Shown piece after piece: positions 34,178 to 45,446 of a stretch of DNA of 45,446 nucleotides; position 1 is the first letter of the stretch; each line of letters starts with the position of its first letter. The stretch lies in NCBI GenBank assembly GCA_905213325.1, contig CAJMHW010000016.1, positions 1-45,446 of the forward strand, in the 5' to 3' direction. Below the pieces are notes generated by a model. That model was given only the letters and a program-made list of their open reading frames with translations, had not been told where the DNA came from and ran no database searches. This DNA comes from Collinsella aerofaciens (GTDB taxonomy: Bacteria > Actinomycetota > Coriobacteriia > Coriobacteriales > Coriobacteriaceae). A program made the translations under genes and the position numbers.

Positions 34178-35008
34178 ATGGGTTGCGAGCACGCACAGGC
34201 CGCCGGCGGACAAACGTCGCCGTCGCAATTTGAGGAGAACACGCTGTCCGAGGTCAAACGCGTCATCGCCGTGCTTTCCGGCAAGGGCGGTGTCGGCAAG
34301 TCGTTTGTCACCGGTGCCATCGCCACCGAGCTTGCCCGTCACGGCCACAAGGTCGGCGTCCTCGATGCCGACATCACCGGTCCCTCTATCCCCAAGATGT
34401 TCGGTATGAGCGGACGCCACGTCCATGCCCTTGGCAACCTTATGCTGCCCGAAATCTCCGAGCACGGCGTCAAGGTCATGAGCTCCAACCTTCTGCTCCA
34501 AAACGAGACCGACCCCGTCCTTTGGCGCGGTCCGGTCATCGCGGGCGCCATTAGGCAGTTCTGGAGCGAGACCTCGTGGGGCCCCATCGACTACCTGCTG
34601 GTCGACATGCCTCCGGGAACAGGCGATGTCGCGCTCACCGTCTTCCAGTCGCTGCCCGTCGACGGCATCGTCATCGTCACGAGCCCGCAGGATCTGGTCT
34701 CGATGATCGTCGCCAAGGCGGTCAACATGGCCGAGAAGATGAACGTCCCCATTCTGGGCATTGTCGAGAACATGAGCTATATCGAGTGCCCCGACTGCGG
34801 CAAGAAGATCGAGGTCTTTGGCAAAAGCAAGCTCCCCGAGGTCGCAGATCGCTATAACCTCGACATCTTGGGCCAGCTTCCCATTAATCCGGCACTCGCC
34901 GAGGCCTGCGATAAGGGCGAGGTCGAGACCGCGCTGCCCGATGGCATGTTGCCCAAGGCAGTCTCTGCCGTCGAGGCCATTACCCCGCACGAGACCGACG
35001 AGGCCTAA
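34178..35008 (+). CDS. mrp: Mrp/ApbC-type Fe-S cluster carrier ATPase
   Basis: This 276-residue cytoplasmic P-loop ATPase of the Mrp/NBP35 family carries iron-sulfur clusters to target enzymes. The deviant Walker A motif SGKGGVGKS is at residues 34-42, followed by DADITGPS and DMPPGTGD. The cluster-binding CxxC is CPDC near residue 207. An additional Cys-His pair is at the N-terminus (MGCEHAQ). The start at 34178 has AAAGGA seven bases upstream. Two FAD proteins follow; the first starts at the next base after the mrp stop, so a shared function in redox chemistry is plausible but unproven. Confidence 0.93.
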   Translation: MGCEHAQAAGGQTSPSQFEENTLSEVKRVIAVLSGKGGVGKSFVTGAIATELARHGHKVGVLDADITGPSIPKMFGMSGRHVHALGNLMLPEISEHGVKVMSSNLLLQNETDPVLWRGPVIAGAIRQFWSETSWGPIDYLLVDMPPGTGDVALTVFQSLPVDGIVIVTSPQDLVSMIVAKAVNMAEKMNVPILGIVENMSYIECPDCGKKIEVFGKSKLPEVADRYNLDILGQLPINPALAEACDKGEVETALPDGMLPKAVSAVEAITPHETDEA

Positions 35009-36280
35009 GTGAACACGAGCGCCTTCTATGACGTCCTGGTAATCGGCGGCGGGGCTTCAGGCCTCGCCGCCGCCATTACGGCCGCACGCGCTGGCAAAAG
35101 CGTCTGCATCGTTGAGCGCGATGTCGCCTGCGGCCTTAAGCTCCTTGCGACCGGCAACGGCCGCTGCAACCTCTCCAACGAATCGATTGATCCTCAGCGG
35201 TATAACCACCCCGCATTCGTCGAATCCGTCATGGGCCCCCAGCCCGAACAAGAGCTTATGGGTTTCTTCTCCTCGCTGGGCATCATGACAACCTCCGAGG
35301 AAGGCCGGCTGTACCCGCGCTCCCTTCGCGCCGAATCGGTGCGCGACGCACTTCTCAATGTTTGCAACCGCCTGGGTATCACCTTAATCTGCGGAGCCAA
35401 CGTTGCCTCGGCACACAAAGCTTCCGAAGGCTGGGCACTCCAAATAGACCGTCCAGCGCGGGCGCTCAAGGCAAAAAAGCACGACGACCGAAAATCGGAG
35501 CTCCGCTCGCTTCGGAAAGCGCTCGCCGATGTCCCTCGCAAGAACGAGGCCCTGCAGGCACATGCCGTAATTATCGCCACGGGCGGCAACCCCACCGGTA
35601 TCGCCGATACGTTTCGCCTCCCCCTCACTTCGCTGCGCCCCATCCTCTGCCCCGTATCGGCAACGGTCGTCGGCGATCGGGCGGCACTCAAGACGTTGGA
35701 TGGCCTGCGCGTCCGCGCCCACTTGACGCTCGCCCGCAATCATAATGAGCTCTGGCACGAAGACGGTGAAGTCCTGTTTCGAGCCTTCGGTATCTCGGGC
35801 GTCGCTGTCTTCAACCTCTCCCGTCGTATCCAGCACGGCGATACGATCCTGCTCGACGTTTTCCCCGACCTCTCCAAAGACGAGATGCTCGATATGCTCA
35901 ACCGGCGCGTTGAGCTGCTCGGTGGCTTTTCGCCCCGCGATCCTCGTTGGCTCGACGGCATGCTCGCCCCGCAACTCTCCCGCGTCGTCTGCACGGCGTT
36001 CGAGCAGTGCCATCCAGGCTCCAACGATGTCATCCACCTGGTCTCGATCCTCAAGCACTTTAAGTTGCTCGTCGAGGGAACAGCCGAGGAGCGCTCGGCG
36101 CAGATCACGCGTGGTGGCGTGCCCATCGAGAGCGTCTCAGCTCCCGACCTCTGCGTGAGCAACGCGGCAGGCGCCCCACTTTACATCTGTGGCGAGGCAC
36201 TCGACATCGATGCTGATTGCGGCGGTTTCAACCTTGCGTGGGCTTGGATCTCGGGTATTCGCGCTGCAAGCAGCCTATAG
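35009..36280 (+). CDS. HI0933/BaiN-family FAD-dependent oxidoreductase
   Basis: This 423-residue flavoprotein opens with the dinucleotide-binding motif VIGGGASGLAAA (about residues 11-22), then ATGNGRCNLSN, typical of the HI0933-like family, and ends with GEALDIDADCGGFNLAWAWISG, a conserved FAD-contacting segment. The family includes BaiN, linked to bile-acid reduction in gut clostridia, but most members have no proven substrate. A basic insert near 150-185 (KAKKHDDRKSELRSLRKAL) looks lineage-specific. It starts with GTG immediately after the mrp stop and is transcribed with it. A hairpin with a T-rich tail follows it. Confidence 0.87.
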   Translation: MNTSAFYDVLVIGGGASGLAAAITAARAGKSVCIVERDVACGLKLLATGNGRCNLSNESIDPQRYNHPAFVESVMGPQPEQELMGFFSSLGIMTTSEEGRLYPRSLRAESVRDALLNVCNRLGITLICGANVASAHKASEGWALQIDRPARALKAKKHDDRKSELRSLRKALADVPRKNEALQAHAVIIATGGNPTGIADTFRLPLTSLRPILCPVSATVVGDRAALKTLDGLRVRAHLTLARNHNELWHEDGEVLFRAFGISGVAVFNLSRRIQHGDTILLDVFPDLSKDEMLDMLNRRVELLGGFSPRDPRWLDGMLAPQLSRVVCTAFEQCHPGSNDVIHLVSILKHFKLLVEGTAEERSAQITRGGVPIESVSAPDLCVSNAAGAPLYICGEALDIDADCGGFNLAWAWISGIRAASSL

Positions 36281-36290
36281 CCGCGCAGTC

Positions 36291-36341
36291 TATAATCAAA
36301 ACGCATTCGGGCCGTCTGGAACACCGGGCGGCCTCTTTCTT
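36291..36341 (+). terminator. Terminator after the BaiN-family gene, preceded by a perfect -10 box
   Basis: The stem 36310-36319 with 36324-36333 has 10 pairs, two of them G-U, with an AACA loop. It runs into TCTTTCTT, a reasonable intrinsic terminator 30 bp past the stop. A perfect TATAAT (36291-36296) lies just before it with no good -35. If that is a real promoter for the next gene, the hairpin would lie in its leader and act as an attenuator. Confidence 0.65.
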
Positions 36342-36359
36342 GCATCTAAGGAGACCTCG

Positions 36360-38000
36360 ATGATCGAAATCACCCAAGTCCACGCGTCACTCGATGAGGC
36401 CGGCGACGAAACCGCCTGTCTTGCTATTGGTAGACGCGCCGTCAAACGAGCCCTGCGATGCGAGGATTCCCAGATTAAAGCCATTGAGCTCCATCGCAAG
36501 TCAATCGACGCCCGTAAAAAGCGAGATGTCCATTTTATTTTGAGCTTTCGAGTTGAACTGACAAGCTCCCGACTCGAGCAGGAGGTGGTCGACCGCGTCG
36601 CCGAGCGCGACCGCTCGCGCATCCGCATGGTAGACGGCGAGGCGCCTTCATTCCCCAACCCTGTCCCGAATGCACCCAAGGAGCGTCCCGTCGTTGTCGG
36701 CGCCGGTTGCGCCGGTCTCTTCGCCGCCCTGACCCTTGCCGAAGCGGGCCTTAAACCCCTGCTCATCGAGCGCGGCGACCCCGCACTTCGCCGCTCTGAA
36801 GCGATTGATCTCTTTCTTAAGGAGCGTATCCTCGACCCCGAAAGCAATATCCAATTTGGCCTGGGCGGCGCAGGGACCTTCTCGGACGGCAAGCTCAACA
36901 CGGGAACCAAGAATCCTGCCCATCGACTGATTCTTGAGACCTTCGTCGAAGCTGGCTCACCTCGCGACATCCTGTGGGACGCCAAGCCGCACATTGGCTC
37001 TGACATCCTCCCCACCGTCGTCACCAACATTTCTCAACGCATCGAGCAGCTCGGTGGAACCGTCCGCTATCGAACAAAGCTCGTCAATATTCGAACCGAT
37101 GGATCTGGCGCCATCACCGGCGTCGATGTCCAACCGCCCCAAGAAACCACAAGCGAGACAATCGCCACAAAGCACCTCATTCTCGCCTGCGGCCATTCCG
37201 CCCGCGACGTATTCGAGCTTCTCAAAGAACATAATGTTGCCCTCGCGCAAAAGACCTTTGCCATGGGTGTGCGCATCGAGCATCCACAGCGCGACATCGA
37301 CCGCGCCCAATATGGCCCTTCGGCGGGGCACCCGGCACTCGGAGCAGCCCCCTACAAGCTTGTCGCCCATCTCCCCAACGGCCGCAGCGTGTTCTCGTTT
37401 TGTATGTGCCCCGGCGGACAGGTTGTCGCGGCTTCTTCCGAGCAGGGCCATCTGTGCGTCAACGGTGCCAGCCTCAATGCCCGCGACGGGCGCAACGCGA
37501 ATGCCGCCCTACTCGTCAACGTCACACCTGACGACCTTCCCGGCGATGATCCGCTCGCAGGCATTGAGCTCCAGCGCGCCTGCGAGCGAGCCGCCTATCG
37601 CCTGGGTGGCTCCAACTGGAACGCGCCGGCACAGCTCGTCGGAGATTTCCTTGCTAGACGCGCCAGCACGGCACCCGGAAAGGTAAAACCAACCTATCCA
37701 CTTGGTGTGACCTGGACGGCGATCGACGATGCCCTCCCGCAGCATATCGTCGAGTCGCTTCGTTTGGGAATCCCCCTGCTCGGTAAGAAACTGCGTGGCT
37801 ATGACCGCCCCGATGCGGTCCTCACTGGCGTGGAGACGCGTTCGAGCTCACCGGTCGCTGTCACCCGAGACCGAGCGTGCCATGCCGTGTCGACCCCGGG
37901 CCTCTACCCTTGTGGTGAGGGAGCTGGATATGCCGGCGGCATCATGAGCGCGGCCACCGACGGCATCCGTTGTGCTGAAGCCCTGATCGCAGGCCTCTAA
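36360..38000 (+). CDS. FAD-dependent protein of the COG2509 type
   Basis: This 546-residue protein has a small N-terminal alpha/beta domain (residues 1-95, with a basic DARKKRDVHF strand), then the Rossmann motif VVVGAGCAGLFAAL (about 102-115), and family segments GGAGTFSDGKLNTG and GEGAGYAGGIMSAATDG at the FAD site. It belongs to the widespread family of uncharacterised FAD-dependent dehydrogenases grouped as COG2509; no substrate is established. The ATG at 36360 has AAGGAG six bases upstream. It lies 79 bp after the first flavoprotein and converges with uvrB. Confidence 0.88.
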   Translation: MIEITQVHASLDEAGDETACLAIGRRAVKRALRCEDSQIKAIELHRKSIDARKKRDVHFILSFRVELTSSRLEQEVVDRVAERDRSRIRMVDGEAPSFPNPVPNAPKERPVVVGAGCAGLFAALTLAEAGLKPLLIERGDPALRRSEAIDLFLKERILDPESNIQFGLGGAGTFSDGKLNTGTKNPAHRLILETFVEAGSPRDILWDAKPHIGSDILPTVVTNISQRIEQLGGTVRYRTKLVNIRTDGSGAITGVDVQPPQETTSETIATKHLILACGHSARDVFELLKEHNVALAQKTFAMGVRIEHPQRDIDRAQYGPSAGHPALGAAPYKLVAHLPNGRSVFSFCMCPGGQVVAASSEQGHLCVNGASLNARDGRNANAALLVNVTPDDLPGDDPLAGIELQRACERAAYRLGGSNWNAPAQLVGDFLARRASTAPGKVKPTYPLGVTWTAIDDALPQHIVESLRLGIPLLGKKLRGYDRPDAVLTGVETRSSSPVAVTRDRACHAVSTPGLYPCGEGAGYAGGIMSAATDGIRCAEALIAGL

Positions 38001-38028
38001 CGCACAAATTCCAGCGCGCAAAAGACAT

Positions 38029-38060
38029 AGGCCCCGAGCTCCACAGAGAACTCGGGGCCT
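38029..38060. terminator. Bidirectional terminator between the FAD gene and uvrB
   Basis: AGGCCCCGAG (38029-38038) and CTCGGGGCCT (38051-38060) form a perfect 10-bp stem with a 12-base loop between two convergent genes. Its flanks are moderately T-rich in both directions (GTTCGCTATTTCTT rightward, ATGTCTTTT leftward). Confidence 0.75.
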
Positions 38061-38065
38061 GTTCG

Positions 38066-40306
38066 CTATTTCTTAAACCGTGCACCCTGGCGTTTTCTGC
38101 CCGATGCGAACGTGGAACCCTTGCGGGCCTGCGAGCGTAAGCGCTCGATCGTCTCGTCCTCAGACGCACCCTCGAGCATCGCCCGAATCTGAACGACGGC
38201 ATCGCGCAGGCGCGCCGCCTCCTCAAAGTCCATAGCGGCAGAAGCGTTACGCATATCCTCTTCCATGGTTTCGACGATCCGCACAAGCTCGTCATGCGGC
38301 AGTTCTTCCAACTGCTCCGCAAGTGTCTGCTCGGGCGCCACCGTTTCCGGCACACCGCCCTCGCCCGACTCATCGGGCGTATAGAATGCGCCATGACCAA
38401 GAGAATCGCCCTTCGAGCGCCCCTTGGAACCCACGGTTTTTTCGGCCTCGGCAATAAAACTTGAGATGTCGTTGATGGCCTTGCGCACTGTCTTGGGCAC
38501 AATGCCATGCTCTTCGTTATATGCCATCTGAATCTCGCGACGGCGCTGCGTCTCCTCGATGGCCTCTTTCATCGAATCGGTCACAACGTCCGCATACATG
38601 ATGACTTCGCCATCGGCATTACGGGCCGCGCGGCCAATCGTCTGAATCAGCGAACGGCGGTTGCGCAAGAAGCCTTCCTTATCGGCATCGAGAATTGCCA
38701 CCAGTGAGACCTCGGGAAGATCCAAGCCCTCGCGAAGCAGGTTGATGCCAACGAGAACATCGATCTTGCCCTCGCGCAGCGTTCGCAGGATCTCGACACG
38801 GTCCATTGTCGCCGTATCAGAATGCATGTAATTGACCTTAATGCCCGCATCAAGCAGATGGTCGGTCAGGTCCTCGGCCATGCGCTTGGTCAACGTGGTC
38901 ACCAGCACGCGCTCCTTGCGGGCAACGCGCTCGCGAATCTCGTCCTCAAGATCGTCAATCTGACCGCGAACCGGACGCACATCGATCTTGGGATCGAGCA
39001 GACCGGTCGGACGAATAATCTGCTCCACGTCGTTTTGGCTCACCCGCAGCTCGTAATCGCCCGGCGTGGCCGAAACATAGATAAACTGGGGTATCCTTGC
39101 CTCAAACTCATCGAAACGAAGCGGGCGGTTATCGAGCGCCGAGGGCAGGCGAAAACCGTGTTCCACCAGCGTCACCTTACGCGAGCGGTCACCTTCGTGC
39201 ATGCCGCGAATCTGCGGCACCGTCACATGGCTCTCATCGATGATGCAGAGCATATCCTTGGGAAAGTAATCGATTAGGGTAAACGGCGGCTCACCCGGTT
39301 TGCGACCGTCCAGATGACGCGAGTAGTTCTCGATGCCGTTGCAAAAGCCCATCGTCTCGAGCATCTCAAGATCATAATCGGTGCGCTGCTGCAGACGCTG
39401 CGCCTCGAGCAACTTGTCGGTCGCCTTGAGCTCCGCCACGCGCTTCTCGCACTCTTCGCTGATCGATTTCAGAGCCGCCTTGACCTTCGGCTTCTCGGTC
39501 ACGTAGTGCGATGCCGGCCATACGGGAATAGCCTCGTACTCACGAAGCATCTCACCGGTGACCTCATCGATCTCGGCAATCAGCTCGACCTCGTCGCCAA
39601 AGAACTCAAACCGCAACGGATGCTCGGCATAAGGCGGATACACGTCGACAACATCGCCGCGCACGCGGAACGTGCCGCGTGCCAGGTCATAGTCATTGCG
39701 ATCATATTGAATGTCGATAAGTGCATGGATAAAGTCATCGCGCTCGAGCGGCACCTTCTTGTCGACGTTTGGAGCCAGACCCGCATAGTCCTCAGGAGAG
39801 CCAATGCCATAGATACACGAGACCGATGCGACAACGATCACATCGCGTCGAGAGAGCAGTGACGCGGTCGCCTGATGGCGCAGCATCTCGACCTCTTCGT
39901 TAATCGAGGAGTCTTTCTCGATATATGTATCGCTTTGCGGCACATACGCTTCGGGCTGATAGTAGTCGTAGTACGAGACGAAGTAGACCACAGCGTTGTT
40001 GGGAAAGAACTCTTTGAGCTCGCTCGCAAGCTGAGCGGCGAGCGTTTTATTCGGAGCCATGACCAGCGTCGGCTTTCCCAGGGCCTCAATAGTCTTTGCC
40101 ATCGTGAAGGTCTTGCCCGAACCAGTCACGCCCAGCAAAACCTGATAGCGGTCTCCGTCCCTCACGCCCTGCACAAGCGACTCAATGGCCTTAGGCTGGG
40201 AACCGGCAGGCTCATAGGGGGAAACGACTTCAAACGGCACCTCAGCGCCCTCAACGCCAAAGCGCTTAAGTTCACCACCAACGCGTTCTACTTCAAATTC
40301 CGCCAT
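38066..40306 (-). CDS. uvrB: UvrABC excinuclease subunit B
   Basis: This 746-residue DNA-damage verification helicase has Walker A GVTGSGKT at residues 59-66, the beta-hairpin region YYDYYQPEAYVPQSD, helicase motif II as DESH, motif VI as QTIGRAARN and a C-terminal UVR domain for UvrC contact (AAMDFEEAARLRDAVVQIRAM). Extra residues between the helicase core and the UVR domain (GSKGRSKGDSLGHG and an acidic stretch) and a basic tail make it longer than the usual 660-700. AGGAGT before the ATG sets the start. It lies 51 bp after the transglycosylase gene in the coaE operon. Confidence 0.97.
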   Translation of the reverse strand: MAEFEVERVGGELKRFGVEGAEVPFEVVSPYEPAGSQPKAIESLVQGVRDGDRYQVLLGVTGSGKTFTMAKTIEALGKPTLVMAPNKTLAAQLASELKEFFPNNAVVYFVSYYDYYQPEAYVPQSDTYIEKDSSINEEVEMLRHQATASLLSRRDVIVVASVSCIYGIGSPEDYAGLAPNVDKKVPLERDDFIHALIDIQYDRNDYDLARGTFRVRGDVVDVYPPYAEHPLRFEFFGDEVELIAEIDEVTGEMLREYEAIPVWPASHYVTEKPKVKAALKSISEECEKRVAELKATDKLLEAQRLQQRTDYDLEMLETMGFCNGIENYSRHLDGRKPGEPPFTLIDYFPKDMLCIIDESHVTVPQIRGMHEGDRSRKVTLVEHGFRLPSALDNRPLRFDEFEARIPQFIYVSATPGDYELRVSQNDVEQIIRPTGLLDPKIDVRPVRGQIDDLEDEIRERVARKERVLVTTLTKRMAEDLTDHLLDAGIKVNYMHSDTATMDRVEILRTLREGKIDVLVGINLLREGLDLPEVSLVAILDADKEGFLRNRRSLIQTIGRAARNADGEVIMYADVVTDSMKEAIEETQRRREIQMAYNEEHGIVPKTVRKAINDISSFIAEAEKTVGSKGRSKGDSLGHGAFYTPDESGEGGVPETVAPEQTLAEQLEELPHDELVRIVETMEEDMRNASAAMDFEEAARLRDAVVQIRAMLEGASEDETIERLRSQARKGSTFASGRKRQGARFKK

Positions 40307-40357
40307 GGATACTCCTAACTCATATATCTGCAGTATACGCAGGCGGCAGGCATAGTC

Positions 40358-40939
40358 CTATACGAACCGATCGGGATAGAGGGTCTTGTAGCGAACCCAG
40401 GCATTATTGACACGAATCAGATACGCCTGCGTCTCGGGAAAGGTGATTGCATTATGAAGCGACGTGCTCTGCTGCGCCCATCCGTCGACATTGCCCATGC
40501 CGGCGTTATAGGCGGCAATGGCACTGTCAGTCGACCCGTTAAAATACGTTAGAAGATACGAAAGATACGCACAGCCAAACTCGATGTTCGTAGCGGGATC
40601 GTTAAGGCTGTCGGCTGAATACTCGCTACCATCGACAAGACCCTTGGCAATCATATCCTGGGCAGTCTCGGGCATCAGCTGCATCAAGCCCTGTGCGCCT
40701 TGATTCGACTCGGCCTCGGGATCCCAATTCGATTCCGACTTTATGACGGCACACACCAGATACGGATCAAGATTGTGCGAAATGCTCGATTGCTTTACGT
40801 ACGCCTCGTAGTCAATCGGATACAGCGGCTTAAAGAAAGCGGCAGGGGCACACGAGTAGACGAGCGAAATAAGGCCGAAGACGAACACAACGGCAAGTGG
40901 CGCCACGCGATACCACGTAAAGAAACGTGCCTTAGGCAT
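40358..40939 (-). CDS. Small membrane-anchored lytic transglycosylase (SLT domain)
   Basis: This 193-residue protein has a single N-terminal membrane segment (about 12-29) ending in YSC30, which is a poor lipobox, so a signal anchor is more likely. The rest is an SLT/Slt70-type domain with catalytic Glu69 in VIKSESNWDPEAES, then GAQGLMQLMPET and AYNAGMGNV. It should cleave peptidoglycan glycan strands outside the membrane. The ATG overlaps the coaE stop by 8 bases (ATGCCTAA). The order coaE-slt-uvrB keeps coaE and uvrB close, as in other actinobacteria. Confidence 0.92.
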   Translation of the reverse strand: MPKARFFTWYRVAPLAVVFVFGLISLVYSCAPAAFFKPLYPIDYEAYVKQSSISHNLDPYLVCAVIKSESNWDPEAESNQGAQGLMQLMPETAQDMIAKGLVDGSEYSADSLNDPATNIEFGCAYLSYLLTYFNGSTDSAIAAYNAGMGNVDGWAQQSTSLHNAITFPETQAYLIRVNNAWVRYKTLYPDRFV

Positions 40940-41573
40940 CGGCCTCCTCCTTATCCGGAGTATCTATAAACCCGTGGCATGCAAGCCATGAGTCAAGCTG
41001 CTCAAAGAGCGAATTATCGCCTGCGGCATTATCAATCACCGTAGTAGCGAGATTGCACAGCGCAGACTCATCGGGCTGACAAGCAGAACGGGCATCGAAA
41101 TCAGATGGCTCCATGCCACGTTGAATAGCGCGCTCGCGACGAACTGACAAAGGGGCGCTGATGACCAAAATTTCATCAGCCAAGCCAAATGCATCCTCAA
41201 AACCAGTCGGAGCAGAAACCTCGACCACCGCAAAGGGATAACGGGGAGACGAAACCGTACAACAAACCGGATCGAGAATCCTAAGCGAAAGCTGTTCAAT
41301 GAGAACGGGATGCACAATGCCATTGAGCCGTGCGACCGAATCAGGAGAAGCAAAAGCTCGAGAAGCGAGGATGTTGCGGCGAATGCCGCCATCCTCATCC
41401 AAAATGTCCCAACCGAATTCATCCGCGAGAGCATTGACGATATCAGAGCCCGGCACATACAGCGATTTTGCAAGCTCATCCAGATCGATTAGCATAGCGC
41501 CACGAGATTCGAAATAGCGGCAGGCAGTCGACTTACCCGAAGCAATATTGCCCAAGACAAATACGGTAAACAT
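40932..41573 (-). CDS. coaE: Dephospho-CoA kinase
   Basis: CoaE performs the last step of coenzyme A synthesis, phosphorylating dephospho-CoA. The 213-residue protein has the P-loop GNIASGKST (residues 8-16), the substrate segment LIDLDELAKSLY (the usual DAD motif reads DLD) and the conserved GIVHPVL. The C-terminal part is less conserved and acidic. The start is the ATG at 41573 (MFTVFVLG), with GGGAGGG just upstream. It heads the coaE-slt-uvrB operon. Confidence 0.88.
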   Translation of the reverse strand: MFTVFVLGNIASGKSTACRYFESRGAMLIDLDELAKSLYVPGSDIVNALADEFGWDILDEDGGIRRNILASRAFASPDSVARLNGIVHPVLIEQLSLRILDPVCCTVSSPRYPFAVVEVSAPTGFEDAFGLADEILVISAPLSVRRERAIQRGMEPSDFDARSACQPDESALCNLATTVIDNAAGDNSLFEQLDSWLACHGFIDTPDKEEADA

Positions 41574-41601
41574 CAAGCCCTCCCTAACGCCAATGCGAGT
41601 A

Positions 41602-41632
41602 ATTATCGCTCAAATACACTAGAAGGACTCAA
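41602..41632 (-). promoter_or_regulatory. Candidate promoter of the coaE operon
   Basis: On the minus strand TTGAGT (41627-41632) and GATAAT (41602-41607) stand 19 bases apart, about 30 bp before the coaE start. The -10 box is good, but the spacer is longer than ideal. It lies after the rRNA operon terminator, where a new promoter is needed. Confidence 0.4.
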
Positions 41633-41697
41633 AATACAGCCAAACAGTAAGAGCGCATACGGGGGAACTAGGTCCCAAAGTACAACGTGTATATAAC

Positions 41698-41730
41698 GCA
41701 AAAAGGGGGAGGCCGCAAGGCCTCCCCCTT
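41698..41730 (-). terminator. Terminator of the rRNA operon
   Basis: AAGGGGGAGGCC and its complement (41703-41714 with 41719-41730) form a 12-bp stem with a TTGC loop on the transcript. It is followed by TTTTTGCG. It lies about 35 bp after the 5S gene. Confidence 0.92.
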
Positions 41731-41764
41731 CTTCAGTCCAAGCGTACGGCTCGGTGCCGTCCAC

Positions 41765-41883
41765 CGGTCAGCGGCGCCCTGGCCTCCCACGGGCTGACCC
41801 CGCAGTACTCTCGGCGCGATGGGGCTTAGCTTCCGGGTTCGGAACGGGACCGGGCGTGCCCCCCATGCTCTGGCCGCTGACCG
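41765..41883 (-). rRNA. rrf: 5S ribosomal RNA
   Basis: Read on the minus strand, terminal helix I pairs CGGTCAGCGGC with GCCGCTGACCG. The conserved core CGTTCCGAACCCGGAAGCTAA, the CCGAGAGTACTG segment and the GTGGGAG segment follow in order. The total is about 119 nucleotides. Ends are placed from the helix and may be off by one or two bases. Confidence 0.93.
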
Positions 41884-42025
41884 GTGGGCGGCGCCCACCG
41901 TTACGGTGTCCTGGGTCGTCCGGCGTGCCCTGAGGGCCGCATGGCGCATAGGAAAGATGACTCGGGGGCATCCTCGTGCCCGGACCGCGCTTCTGAGCGC
42001 ATGTCCCGCGGGCCGCGAGGTGCGG

Positions 42026-45446
<3,421 letters not shown>

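Noticed and set aside
35384..36058. Minus-strand frame over the BaiN-family gene
   Set aside because: It is an antisense shadow without a ribosome site; the plus-strand protein has clear FAD motifs over the same span.

Overview
The window reads as chromosomal DNA of a high-G+C actinobacterium, most likely a gut Coriobacteriia member close to Collinsella. This is inferred from the whiA/rapZ/glycolysis gene order, an arginine-type P-loop in RapZ, twin-arginine lipoprotein solute-binding proteins and the style of the proteins. No species-level marker could be tested here; the 16S fragment at the right end is only about 48 bases.

Layout. Positions 1-261 hold terminator-like hairpins and a long interrupted palindrome. 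Positions 262-6204 (minus strand) are a complete Opp/Dpp-type peptide ABC transporter: oppA, oppB, oppC, oppD, oppF in transcription order. Next come secG (6498-6752) and the glycolytic block gap, pgk, tpiA, gpmI (11592 down to 6917), preceded by whiA and rapZ, all on the minus strand. From 24175 down to 13744 lies a sialic-acid utilisation operon. It encodes a Tat-lipoprotein binding protein, a permease, a permease-ATPase fusion, a second ATPase, a CE7 acetylesterase, a CE7-like protein without the nucleophile serine, a NanA-type aldolase, a ROK kinase and NanE. Upstream of it, also on the minus strand, are uvrC, murJ, a YbaK-type deacylase and uvrA (31685 down to 24540). The plus-strand section 31879-38000 carries an LtaS-like membrane sulfatase-fold protein, the Mrp Fe-S carrier and two FAD proteins. 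The minus strand resumes with uvrB, a small lytic transglycosylase and coaE, and then an rRNA operon (5S, 23S, spacer without tRNA genes, 3' end of 16S).

How the parts work together. The nan operon describes a route in which free sialic acid is imported by the ABC system, trimmed of acetyl groups by the esterase, split to ManNAc and pyruvate, phosphorylated and epimerised to GlcNAc-6-P. nagA and nagB are not in the window. The operon sits between uvrC and rapZ, genes that are close neighbours in other actinobacteria, so it looks like an accessory insertion into a conserved uvrC-rapZ-whiA-gap-pgk-tpiA-secG backbone; yvcK, usually between rapZ and whiA, is absent.

The most unusual points are the tandem esterase and dead-esterase pair, a sialate transporter ATPase that has lost the C-terminal cysteines kept by both Opp ATPases in the same window, a ROK kinase with substitutions in two signature motifs, a structured 98-bp inverted repeat between nanK and nanE, a layered operator-like region before the sialate binding protein, and the 127-bp palindrome downstream of oppF. 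No CRISPR array, prophage, transposase, toxin-antitoxin pair or recognisable defence system was seen.
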